Position numbers and translations under genes: made by a program. 64,000 nt of DNA, taken from Eretmocerus hayati (taxonomy: Eukaryota; Arthropoda; Insecta; Hymenoptera; Aphelinidae). The stretch's first letter is position 1. Every line of letters begins with the position of its first letter. Under the pieces are notes generated by a model. That model was not told the origin of the DNA and did no database searches. It saw nothing but the letters and a program-made list of their open reading frames with translations. Shown here one piece after another: positions 1 to 10,556 of this stretch. The stretch lies in the NCBI GenBank assembly GCA_029851415.1, contig CM056742.1, positions 92,680,748-92,744,747 of the forward strand, written 5' to 3'.

Positions 1-59
1 TTGAACAAATTAGGAGATTCGAATGTGTTAGTTATATAAAAGTATCAAAACTCGAATCA

Positions 60-2272
60 AAGTTTGAATCTAAAGCAATCAAAGCTTTCTTAGTCGGCTA
101 CAAAGATACTAGCTACATTTTTGGCATTCACGATCGCACAAGTTTATCGAGTCTAGGCATGTTCGATTCAACGAAAGATTCGTTTATGGAGATTATCACA
201 AGAAATATTCCATAGCAAATTCAAATTCGAGTGAACCGATTCAAGGAGTTCTTGATCCCCATAATGAGTCTATTAAATTTGACAAGGTTGATGAAGAGAT
301 CGATCTTGTGAATGATATTGAAGCAGTATAACCTAAAAAACGAGGTAGACCTCGAAAAGTTCAGAATACTTCGAATCAAATTCAAGTTCCCAAAGATTTC
401 CAGGGACCCTCAACTAGAAGTAAGACAAAAAGGAAACTCGAAGGATCAGAACAAGCACATCATGTTTCAGTCGAGAAACCAGTCATAGACATTAGTTATG
501 CTAACTACTCGTGTCTACCCAGGTCAAATCTTTCAAACAAATCTGAAAAACGAATCAATGATGACATAGTTGGTTATATTTTACTTGCTTCTATACAAGA
601 AGATCCAATCACTTATGAGGAAGCTATGGCTTCTCCTGACAAAGAATTCTGGCAGAAAGTCGTGAAAGAAGAATTAGATTCTATGAAATCAAATCAAGTT
701 TGGACTCTAGTTGAAGAACCACGAACTCAGAGTGGTGGTTCCAAAGCTAATATCATAGATTCTAAATGGGTTTTCAAGAAAAAGGTCGAGTCAAATGGAG
801 AAATTAGATACAAAGCGAGGTTAGTCATTAGAGGATTCAAAGATAAAAAAACTTATGATTTGAAAGAGACATATGCTCCAGTAGCAAGACTCTCCTTAGT
901 CAGAGCCATTCTTATAATCACAAACAAATACAATTTTCATGCATGTCGACTTGATGTCAAAACGGCATTTTTGAATGGCGAGCTAAGTGAAGAGATATAT
1001 ATGGAAATACCGAAAGGTCTGAATGTCAGTGATGAAATTATGAGATCTAATGTACTCAAACTTGAAAAATTCATTTATGGACTCAGGATAAGTCCAAAGA
1101 AATGGAACAATCGATTCACGATAGAAATGAAGAAGCTTGGTTTAGAGAATGATTTACACGAACCATGTGTTTTCACTTGGAGGAAGAATGGTATAATGGC
1201 ATTAGTTTTGTTGTATGTTGATGATATGCTAATCGTTAGCAATAATCTTGAGAAATTGAATCGAATCAAAAATCATTTGAATCAAACTTTTGAAATGAAA
1301 GACCTTGGTAAACCAAAGTTATTTTTAGGTATGATCATTGAAAGAAACAAAGAGAATCAAACGATCAGAGTTCATCAAACTCCATGTATCAAAAATGTTT
1401 TGGAAAAATTCGATATGCAAGATTCAAAACCACAAAACACACCAATGATAATAAATCAATTACAACATAAAAAAGAAAGAGTCGAATTAAACCTGTTGAA
1501 TCTATAAATAAAGAGCAGAACCATGAAATACGTAAGGTGCCTTATAGAGAAGCCATTGGAAGCCTAATGTATTTGGTAGTAGCCACAAGGCCAGACATAG
1601 CTTTCGCGGTCAATTTCTTAGCTAGAAAACAGAATAATCCAAATGCAGAAGACTGGAAAGCTATTAAAAGAATCTTGCGCTACCCCAAAGGGACAATGAA
1701 TCTTGGCTTAACCTTTACTGCATCATCTGAGAATCTAGAATCTTTTACAGACGCGAGTTATAGAGATTGTGAAAACTCTATTTCGACTGGTAGTTATATT
1801 ATTAGATTGTTTGGAGATACAGTTGCTTGGGAAAGTCGTGAACAAAATCAAGTGACTCTCTCAACATGTCAGGTAGAGTATTTCTATGAGTGAATCTTGC
1901 CAAGAACTTATTTCTATTGACAAATCAATCCGATATATTTTGGGATTCACTTCATATCCAGTTACTGTCTGGTGTGACAATGAATCCTCAGGAGATTGCA
2001 CAAAAATGGATGGGTGTCACAAGTTAAAATCATCTGACGATAGTATTGAAGCGATTCTAGAATATTTGAGTCATAGAGAAAAACATAGTACAAAACGTCC
2101 CATGGCTGATACTCATGGAGATTTTATCAAACAGTGTGTAAACGAAGGTAAAATTATCGTAAAATGGGTTGATACTGAAGAAAATCTAGCTGATATTGGA
2201 ACAAAACCACTTCCTTTCGAAGCACATAAATATTTGACTGATAGAATAATGAAGAACGAGGAATCGAGATGA
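60..2272 (+). pseudogene. pol: copia-type pol (integrase tail, RT, RNase H), broken
   Basis: Polyprotein for copying and integrating a Ty1/copia element. About 60-200 matches the integrase C-terminal region; a TAA follows near 330. The RT block (626-1507) shows KARLVIRGF, RLDVKTAFLNGELSEEIYM and the catalytic YVDDM near 1215. A stop at 1505-1507 ends this frame. The connection/RNase H block continues in another frame (about 1537-1893) and, after a further shift near 1886, to 2272, ending in the family hallmark ADIGTKPL. With at least one early stop and two frame changes it cannot make a full protein. Codons are AT-rich and otherwise well conserved, so decay looks moderate rather than ancient. 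Confidence 0.88.
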
Positions 2273-2608
2273 ATTTAGGAATCTATGAATCTACGATTCA
2301 AATTCTCAATATATATTTGATGACTCATACATTTCCTTGTTTGTTCTTATATGTTCACAGGAACCAGTTCCTCAGACCAAGACTGATGAATTTATTCATG
2401 AGAATCTTCAAATGCTTGTTATACTTTAATTCTAAGAAGAAGAATCTATCGTCTGAAATGTTCAAGAATTTCAATGTTCTATTTTCTTTCAATTTATAAC
2501 TTTTAATCCAATTGATTCAAAGATAAATGTGTTTATGTTAGATTCAAATTCAAGTTCATCGATTCTATTGAAATTACAATCAATATGTAACTTATCTAAG
2601 GGAGGGAG

Positions 2609-2835
2609 TGTTGGAGTTCTTAGACAAGTGCAATATTGATCGATATGAGAGTCATCTGTTGGTTACCAAGGGCCATGTTGATGACAACGACGCGGTGCCG
2701 CCAGCTTCACTCCTTGTGTGGATACGGACGCAAAAGCATCTCTGCTGAGTCGTGTATTATTCGAGAATCTATCAAAGTTAATAAACGAGTTTAAACCTAC
2801 TCGGATTGTGTCCTGTGTTTTCGAGTATTCTCACA
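2609..2835 (+). repeat. copia 3' LTR
   Basis: The repeat starts TGTTGGAG directly after a polypurine tract and ends TCTCACA, giving TG...CA ends and about 227 bp. The right edge was placed by comparing flanking sequence with the repeat copy at 39.7 kb, which continues immediately after ATAGT. No second LTR is available in the window for comparison, so the right boundary is provisional. Confidence 0.55.
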
Positions 2836-2840
2836 ATAGT

Positions 2841-3951
2841 TGCGAGTCAAATCAAATGAGCTCGGATATTTCTATTCCATTCAAATTGAGCGACTCTCAC
2901 AATCACCGAATTATATTTTTCAGGATTTTTGCTCCATCCACTGAGTCCGGAAACAATTTTTCCGCTTGAATTGTTTCAATAACTTTTCGCACGAATTGTA
3001 GAGCATTAGTTCTCCAAGGATCGGATTGGGCATCCTCCAAAATCCGTGGTTTCATATCTAAGGAGCTTATCCTTCAACTTCCTACTTTATATTTGTTTCA
3101 ACGAGTTTGTTCGAACAAATCCGTTTGAACAAATCGTAGAGTGATAACAAATTCCGATTCGAGTTCACAAAACCCCCGAATCATATTTTTCCGATTTGTT
3201 CCATTGTTCACCGAGGCCGAAAAGAATTTTTCCGCTCAAATTGCTTGAACAATTTGATTTAAACAGATTAAAAAGTGATCATCCCATCGGATTCGAGTTT
3301 CGCGACCCTCAAAACTCTCGAAATATATTCATCCAGAGTTTTCCATATTTCATCAAGGCCGTAAACATTTTTTCCGCTCAAATCGTTCAAACAACTTGGT
3401 TTGAACAAATTATAGGGGAATAACTCCATGGGATTCGAGTTCAGTGACCCTCAGAAGCCCCGTTATTATATTTTTTCGGATTTTCACATCGTCCACCAAG
3501 GCCAAAAATAATTTTTCATGAGATTGAGCAACTTTCAGATCCGTGGGGATATAGATTTCAAGGTTCCTCATTGTTCACCGAGACCGGAAAAGAATATCGA
3601 AGAGTCGCCCCATTCAAAATCTTCGACTGGTTGGAATAACCCTTTCAAGAACGGCTTTCATAAGCCACAGTACGAACTGACTCGCTGGCCACGAGGATAA
3701 GGTGTCAGACTTTTAACCGAAAGATCGTGACCTTGAATCCCACCAACGGGCACTACGGTCGGAAGTGGAAAGGCTGGTGATGATTCTTTTCTTCATCCTT
3801 GGGTCATTCTCATCTTTTCCCCCTTTTTTCAGGCTCTTCCAGGTTTCAGGAAGTGGAATGGATATTCGGTAATTTGCGATTCTGTGTGAACGATCCCTTG
3901 ATGAGTTGGCTGATTTATCATTTGATTGATCGGCTGATCTTTTGGGTGATA
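2841..3951 (+). repeat. tRNA-carrying tandem-monomer repeat, copy 1 (interrupted)
   Basis: Contains four or five diverged monomers of about 130-160 bp. Each has the signature 'gattcgagttcagcgaccctcaaaa', then an ATATTTTTCCGG stretch and 'ttcaccaaggccgaaaa', followed by a tRNA-like module (3686-3751) and a tail with GGCTGAT motifs. The tail stops at 3951, where a Tc1-like element is inserted, and resumes at 12603-12655, ending in CCCGATTTTTTCCGGCAGG. The same arrangement occurs inverted at 38.57-39.79 kb and direct at 44.49-45.37 kb. Confidence 0.75.
3686..3751 (+). other. tRNA-Arg-like module in repeat copy 1
   Basis: A diverged copy of the tRNA-like module seen more clearly at 38849-38914. 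The D-arm-like TGGCCACGAGGATAAGG and the anticodon-arm region are recognisable. The anticodon position reads TTT instead of TCT, and the B box is damaged (CCTTGAATCCC). It is not a functional tRNA gene. Confidence 0.55.
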
Positions 3952-4319
3952 CAGTACCGGTCAAAAGTTTTAGCTCACCCAAAAATTCTTTTTTAATTTT
4001 GTGAGTTCAACTACTCATCTCTATTCGACCGAGGAAGGATCTTACAGAGCTTTTTTCAACGGTTCTTTCACGTACTCTGAGATGGCATTATTCATTTTCA
4101 TCCACACGGATCGAGATCTTTACAATTTGAGCTTAAAAGAGTGTCAATTTCGACGATTCCTGAGAAAATTCCTTGGCTCGTGCGGATTTGAGCCACATGA
4201 ATGTTTCAATATGAAAGTAAGAAGATACAAAACAGGGTGTCTAGCAAACCTGAAAAACCTTGAGAACCTGGAAATAGCCTGGAAAGAAATATTACGCCTG
4301 GAAAAACCTGGAAAACCGT

Positions 4320-6019
4320 GATTTCGAGTTTGAAAACTTGAAATTTTCGGTTTTTTTGTTGTAAACCTGGAAATTACGAGCAAAGAGATTTGGTTCATTT
4401 CCTATCCGGTTGAAGAAAATCGAAAATCCAATTGGTTGCTCAGCGAGAACCGATCCATCACAAACGTTTTGAAAAACAGCTTGGGGCGCGCCACGGCAGC
4501 GGCCACCGGCGGCGACCGTGGCGCCACTGCTGCTCTGCTCCATTCCTATGCGCTAGCGTGCAGCCACGTGCAGCTGGTATCAGTATGGAGCACGGAGCCT
4601 CGCGCAACGTTTGAACTTCGAGTCATGGAGTCTGCTTGTTCCTGTACGATTGACCCTTTTGATTTCATTTGTTGTGGCTCAGTATTATTGTGTTGTGCAT
4701 GCGGAGCTGGCGCCTCATCTAACATTGCTCCTCCCTTCAACAAGTAATAACGTCTTTTCGAGCAACAATTGTGCATCGGTACGACTCCTTGTAAAGAGAT
4801 CTCGATTTTACGAGAAATTGACGATTTCGCCTCGCTGGTTGTCATCACCGTTTGACTGGTGTAGAGTTCAAGGTGAGAAACTTTTTTGTTATTCTGTGCG
4901 CAAAAATGGCCATTTAGACGCAAGTGTGCGTGTGCAAATAGCGAATTTGCACATTATTCCGACACAACTGTGTGCAAATATTTTTTCACGCAGTGCGCAA
5001 ATGAGGCATCAGTGCGCAAATACTCGTTTGCGCACTGCGTAAACGAAGAACAGTGTGCAAATGAGGCATTTGCGCACTGTGCAAATTTCTTTTGCGCACT
5101 GGACTTGAGTTGTTTTCTGATTACTCTATATTATCATCTATCTATATATCATCATCATACATAATTCTGAAGAATATCTAACTTCGATCTTTCGAGCACC
5201 AGCGACAGTTTTTAGCAACGTGGTAACATACTATATGGGCGATAGAGTTTTTTCTGATACATTCCTCAGAATTTTTTTTCAGTCGGGGGGCTCCGCCCCC
5301 TCCGCCCCTGGACCCCCTCCTCCGCCTTCCTGTGACCCCGTCGTGCCATGTTCCTCTGAATGCTTGAGATGCATTGATCATTCGTTGTAGGTGATGCTTC
5401 GGTCACTCCTCGCTACTGTCAAAATTCTTCAGAAAGTCGTCATGGATCCCAAGTAGTTCAAATGAAAATGGTTCATAATTTGTCTGAGGAGGAAAAAGGA
5501 CTCGGAAAGTTCGTACACACCAATGCGAAAAAGGAACAAAGTCCGTCAACGCTCGAGACGACGCCCAAGTCTCACAGCATCCCCTAATTTTTTGATGTGT
5601 TTTAGGAGGCGGGTTACATTTTTGCTCACAGAAATAACAAAAAATATCGTAAGCAACTCGGGCGCCGACATTTGCGCACTCGTCCCCGCAACTCGTGTGC
5701 AAACGTTCCATTTGCACACTGCGTAAACGATGAAACTGTGCGTAAATGAGGCGTTTGCACACTCGTTGCGGTGACTCGTGCGCAAATATCTGTTGGCGCC
5801 CTTGTTGCTCAATATACTATTCCCGAATTTTTTTCTTTAGGAAATTCCGATGATTGAATCACGCATAATTTTGATACATTCTGTCTCCACGTCGTGTTTC
5901 GATGTGACATTTTTGTATCCCAAATAAGTGTCATGAAAATCAGGGTAGCTAGTTCAGGAACTTTTCAACTATTGACGAATGCTGTTGATTTTCTATAGTT
6001 GAGGATTTGTAAGTCACGT
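4320..6019. other. hAT 5' internal non-coding DNA with TGCGCAAATG repeats
   Basis: No convincing gene. Includes a GC-rich block at 4480-4600, scattered copies of a 10-14 bp motif around TGCGCAAATGAGGC (about 4900-5100 and 5690-5800) and a C/G-rich patch at 5285-5340. Short open frames here have no recognisable domain. Confidence 0.6.
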
Positions 6020-6033
6020 AGCTATAGATGTGA

Positions 6034-7585
6034 TGGAGGAAGAGTATGAGCGTAGCGGAGGGATGTCCGCGATGCAGTTTGGCTTCCGCAAGGGGCGCAG
6101 TACAATGCACGCAATAGGAAGCGTACAAGATAGAGTCCACAAAGCTCATACGATGGCTCCCCAGCCAGGAGGAGGGTTTTGTGCCATCATATGCTTGGAT
6201 GTGAAAAATGCTTTCAACACAGCGAGCTGGGAACGGATCTATAGGTCCCTGGATGGATGAGTCCCCCCTTACCTGCTCGCAGTCATCAGCGATGGACTGA
6301 CCGACAGAGTCCTCGTATGCGACACCGATGAGGGAAGGGTTGAGCTGGAATTATCTGCAGAGATAGCTCAAGGATCCGTGTCAGGACCGTTCGAATAGAA
6401 CACGCAATACGACGAGTTCTTGAACATGAGTCTCCCAGATGGGGCAGAACTCATCGGCTTTGCGGACGATGCGGCACTAGTCGTGGTCGCCGAAACCGTG
6501 TGGCAAGTGGAATGTGTGGCCAATGCAACTCTTGACCGCATTGGTCAGTGGTTCCCTGAGAACGGGCTGGAGCTTGCCGAGCACAAGTGCGAAGTGATGC
6601 TAGTCACCAAGAGGATGAGTTTCGAAACTCCCGTGTTCTCCATCAACGTGTACGAGATTCCACTCAAAAGGGAACTCAAGTACCTTGGGGTTTGGTTTGA
6701 TGACCAATGGAGCTACAAGGCAAAAGCCAGAGAAGCAGGGCTGAAGGTAGACAGGGTTGGTGGCGCCCTCCAACGGCTGATGCCAAACATTGGTGGCCCC
6801 AAGCCAAACAGGAGAGCCTTACTCAGCACCGTGAGCTATTCCATCATGCTGTACGGTGCACCAATCTGGGGACAGGTAGCTAGAGGGTCCGTAATCGATG
6901 CGAAGCTAGGTCCAGTCCAGCGGCGTTTCGCGCTACGGATGATCAGCGCTCATTGCACGGTGTCCGACCACGCAGCTTGTGTGCTTGCGGGTACACCACC
7001 CATTCGACTGCTTGTAGCCGAGAGAGTGCGGGTATGGGAACGCCAAGAAACCCTTAAGAGCGATGGAGTCGTGCTCAACCCCACTCGCAAGGCCCTCATA
7101 CGAGACGTCGAGAGGGGGGGGGGACCGTCGAAGAGCGGCAAAAAGAGTGGGAGAGCTCAATGAAAGGAGAGTGGACGGGAAGGTTGATCCCCAACATAGC
7201 CAGGTGGATTGATCGGGCTCACGGGGAGCTGAACTACTGGCTGACGCAAGCGTTTAGTGGGCATGGCTGCTTCGGAGAGTACCTGGAGCGGTTCCAGAAG
7301 AGGGAGACCCCGGTCTGTCAGATGTGTGCGGCAGACTGGGACGATGTGGAGCATGCATTCTTCCATTGCATGAACACAGCTGTGGAGAGAGCGGAGTTCG
7401 CGAACTGCCTTGGAAATCAGATCACCCCTGAGAATCTAGTGCCGTTCGTGCTTCGCAGTAAAGAGACATGGGATAAGATCGCCGCCTATATCAAAACGGC
7501 GATCACCCGAAAAGAAGAGCGAGAACGGGCATTGCAGCGCCAAGCAAGGGGCGCTGATAGCGAACAACGACGACTTGAAGAGTGA
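6034..7585 (+). pseudogene. R1-type ORF2 reverse transcriptase fragment
   Basis: Related throughout to the minus-strand ORF2 at 20-22 kb. It shows MQFGFRKGRSTMHAI, then ICLDVKNAFNTASWERI (motif A), LIGFADDAALV (motif C, FADD near 6460) and ELKYLGVWFDDQW. A CQMC...H...C knuckle lies in the C-terminal part near 7320. Frames are broken by a stop at 6258-6260, further damage up to about 6420, and a shift close to a run of nine G residues at 7116-7124. The N-terminal endonuclease and ORF1 are missing through 5' truncation. Confidence 0.88.
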
Positions 7586-7921
7586 TCATTGACGACGAAG
7601 AGAGAAGACAGAAGAGCGGACACACCAAAGAGGAACGCCCCATGGCGCGCGATACGCCTCCCACTCTGAAGTAATGCTAACGCGGTCCCGGGGTGGGTTG
7701 GTTAGATAGTGGTTAGCCGCCCCCAGTTCTGCAATGATGGCTTGCCAACATGGTAGGGCTGAGAGCAGAAAGTTTCAGCCCCCAGGGCACACGGGCGTTG
7801 GATTCATGCTCATCCGGTTTACCGGCAGAGCAAAATGAAAGCGCTTATGGTTTGCTTGTGGGAGATCCATTAGGGATAGCCTGTCATCAGATTTCTCCTT
7901 ATATTCCACTTCCAGAAAAAA
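6034..7921 (+). mobile_element. R1-clade LINE fragment with 14-bp target-site duplication
   Basis: A 5'-truncated insertion carrying the RT core and C-terminal zinc knuckle of an R1-type ORF2, a 3' UTR and a short A tail. It is bracketed by the identical 14-mer AGCTATAGATGTGA at 6020-6033 and 7922-7935. This is the expected outcome of target-primed reverse transcription. It is related to, but not a copy of, the minus-strand element at 19.9-24.9 kb. Confidence 0.88.
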
Positions 7922-7935
7922 AGCTATAGATGTGA

Positions 7936-8426
7936 AGTCACGCAATTCAATGCAAGTAGAAACCGAATTCCACCGAACAGATAGCGTATAGCGCGAGCAA
8001 GAGAGAGACGCAATCAAAACAAAACTCTCGTGTTTTGTAAAAGATTCTCGGAAACAGTTCGCATCGCGCGAGCCTCTCCGTCAAAATTGTATACGCATCA
8101 TAAGCTACATCATAAGCTCATGCACAGTAAATATTCACACCCGCCTCATGGCGAATTTTTTCTTGAACTTCGTCGTCTCGAGTGCGATCTATGTACCTAG
8201 TAGTGATCAGTACGAATTTGATGTGGCTTAGTAATATTCATATCCTTTTACGTACATTCATGGTGGAAGAACTATCTATCGATTGAAGGATCTTCATTCT
8301 GTTATTATGCGATTCCACACCTTGCGCGTTTAGAACACAGGCTAGTGAACGTCTCGCAAACCCGCGACTAAGATTTTCACACGAAATTTCTCTCTGTTAT
8401 CTATAGAGACATTATGCAGATATAAG
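7936..8426. other. hAT internal non-coding DNA upstream of transposase
   Basis: AT-rich sequence immediately downstream of the R1 target duplication. No coding similarity seen. It presumably held the transposase promoter and leader, but no clear TATA/initiator pair stands out. Confidence 0.45.
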
Positions 8427-9556
8427 ATGCCAAAGATTCATAGCCGAACCACTTTCCAAGACGAATGGCTGGACTCGCAATTGAATCCTGATTATTTTTG
8501 GGTGAAGAAAGCGAAGTCGAAGTACGTTGCAACCTGTCGTCTTTGTTCCAAAACCTTCGATATTTCGAACAGGAGGAAGCCCTCCTTGAACTTTCATGCT
8601 AAAGGTGTAAAACACAGGCAAAATGTGAAAATTTTCAGGGGTAATGATGAAATTCCACTAACTGTAAATCGAGTGGAACAGGATAGTAAGCTGAATTCTA
8701 CCGTGCAGCCTCGAGATGAGGAAACTACTGAAAAACGTGAAGTATTGGCTCCGTCAACTCATGGCTCTTCGGTTACTTTTTATGTGAGTAAAGAAGATGT
8801 TATCGATGCAGAAATTTACTGGGCTCTCGACCATGTTTCCAGTAAGTCATTATGACGTTCATCATGCAACTCTTCTGAATTATTCCCTAAAATATTCAAA
8901 GATAGTCAAATAGCCAAACAGTTCCGAATTAAGAAAGATAAGTTATCCTATTCTATAACATCTGGATGGGAACCTTATGTTCAAGATGAACTTGTCGAAA
9001 TCGCTTGCTTCCTCGATTTTTATCATGTCTCATTCGATGAAAGTTTGAATAAAATCGCACAGAAGGTGCAAATGGACATCATGTTACGATTTTTTTAAGG
9101 CGATAAAGTTGCAACTCGATATCTCAGCTCTACTTCCTTAAGCCATGCAAAAGCTACTGATTCACAAGTTAAATTCACAACCGAGTTTGAAAAATGACTC
9201 ATCGACTTGAAAAGAGCAACTCAATTCTCGATGGATGGACCAAATGTAAATGAAGAATTCAGGAGAGAATTTTGTAAAAGTTTAGAAGATTCTCCAGATT
9301 CGCCAGACGTAGATATCGGCACTTATATTCTTCACATTGTAAATAATAGTTATGAGAGAGGTCATATTGAAGTTGTCTGGGGAGTGAATGACTGTTTGCG
9401 TACGATTTACTATCTTTTCAAGGACTTCCCAACTCGTCGTGCCGATCTCATTCATTCCACCAATACGACTCTTTTTGCTTTGAAGTTTCGCTTTATTTAG
9501 GTGGTTGGAAAATGCGAAAGTTATGCAACGCGCGCTCTCGTTGATCGATCCTCGAA

Positions 9557-10556
9557 GTAACTAAGAAAGTGTGTTCACAGAGCCCTATACGGATTGCGGT
9601 TTTTTAGGTCGTGTATCACCAGACCTCTCCAAATTCGGCTAGTCGAGTCATTAGTTCAACCGCATTTAGATTATTGTACAGTCATGTACCTCGACGCCAC
9701 GGACGAACAGCGGCAACGGATACAGCGACTGAGCAATTCATGTGTGAGGTACATTTTCGATCTTAGGAGAGACGAGCACATCACCCCGTTTAGGGAGCGT
9801 TTGGGTTGGTTACGTACTGATTCGCGGAGAATGTACTTCGCAGGACTTTTAATGCATAGGATCATGCCTCCTTGGAGAACCTAGCTGCGATGTTTACCAG
9901 GTACCAATCTGAACGCCCCGTACGTGGTGATGCAGAAGAGCGGGTACTCAAGGTTCTCAATACGAGACTTGAGTACGGAAGAAGATCATTCCAGGCTCAA
10001 TGTGCTCATTTGTGGAATTATCTCCCTCCGGGCTTTCGGCAGCTGGGGAAAATATCAGTATTCAAAGAGGCCTTAAGAGATTTCCTTCTGACTCAGTCTT
10101 CTTAGAGGATTGGTGTGGAGAGGAGGCATTATTTTAATCTCTAAACTGTATTATGTTTGGGCTCTTGTCAATCAGTGTTTCCTTTTTTAAAAGAGTTATA
10201 CGTGGCTACTTCGTCACTGTATTGTAATTCCTGTGATATTTCTGCTGGCCCAAGCTCTTTCTATGCCTTTCTACATGAGAATGTTTTCCTCTCCTCGATC
10301 GTTCTTGTAATGACTGATATATGTATCTGTAAATGTATTTCATCATTCTCTTCCTTGACTTTTATGCATCTCTTGATGCCTTAAAATGACTAGTCACTTT
10401 CTGTGATAATTCTAATATTCCTTGACCAAAAAGACAAATATTTATACTGTTTCATATATTTTTTATGTAGGTGAAACATATGTGACATATGCCACTGTAT
10501 TTCTTCAATTTTGCCCTCGGATGAGTGGAGGTTATCAATCAATCAATCGATCAATC
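9557..10556 (+). mobile_element. 5'-truncated CR1/jockey-type LINE copy
   Basis: Starts abruptly at AAGTAACTAAGAAAGTG and is close to the 3' kilobase of the full-length element at 25.2-30.6 kb, including the 3' UTR. It ends in an (ATCA)n tail where the long copy has (ATCT)n. The flanks GATCGATCCTCGAAG (left) and GATCAATCCTCTGAAG (right) look like an imperfect target duplication. It lies inside the hAT transposase. Confidence 0.88.
9594..10105 (+). pseudogene. LINE ORF2 C-terminal fragment
   Basis: Encodes the region after the RT core (LRFFRSCITRPLQIRL ... RERLGWLRTD ... LWNYLPPGFRQL), typical of insect CR1/jockey elements. A shift near 9875 splits it into two frames; the intact homologue is the end of the 27.3-30.2 kb ORF. 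No catalytic motifs are left. Confidence 0.85.

Larger units (their letters stand above)
1..2835 (+). mobile_element. Ty1/copia LTR retrotransposon, 3' part
   Basis: The window opens inside a copia-type pol gene (integrase C-terminus, reverse transcriptase, RNase H) that runs to about 2272. It is followed by a purine-rich tract (AAGGGAGGGAG, ending 2608) and a short LTR starting TGTTGG. The 5' LTR and gag lie outside the window. The LTR is followed by ATAGT (2836-2840), and a related repeat copy at 39.7 kb reads through this junction. This suggests that the element inserted into the tRNA-like repeat described below. Element identity is firm; the exact 3' edge is inferred. Confidence 0.85.

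Noticed and set aside
4890..5800. Repeated TGCGCAAATG motifs as a CRISPR-like array
   Set aside because: Spacing is irregular, units are short and overlapping, no constant repeat/spacer pattern, and the context is a eukaryotic hAT transposon.
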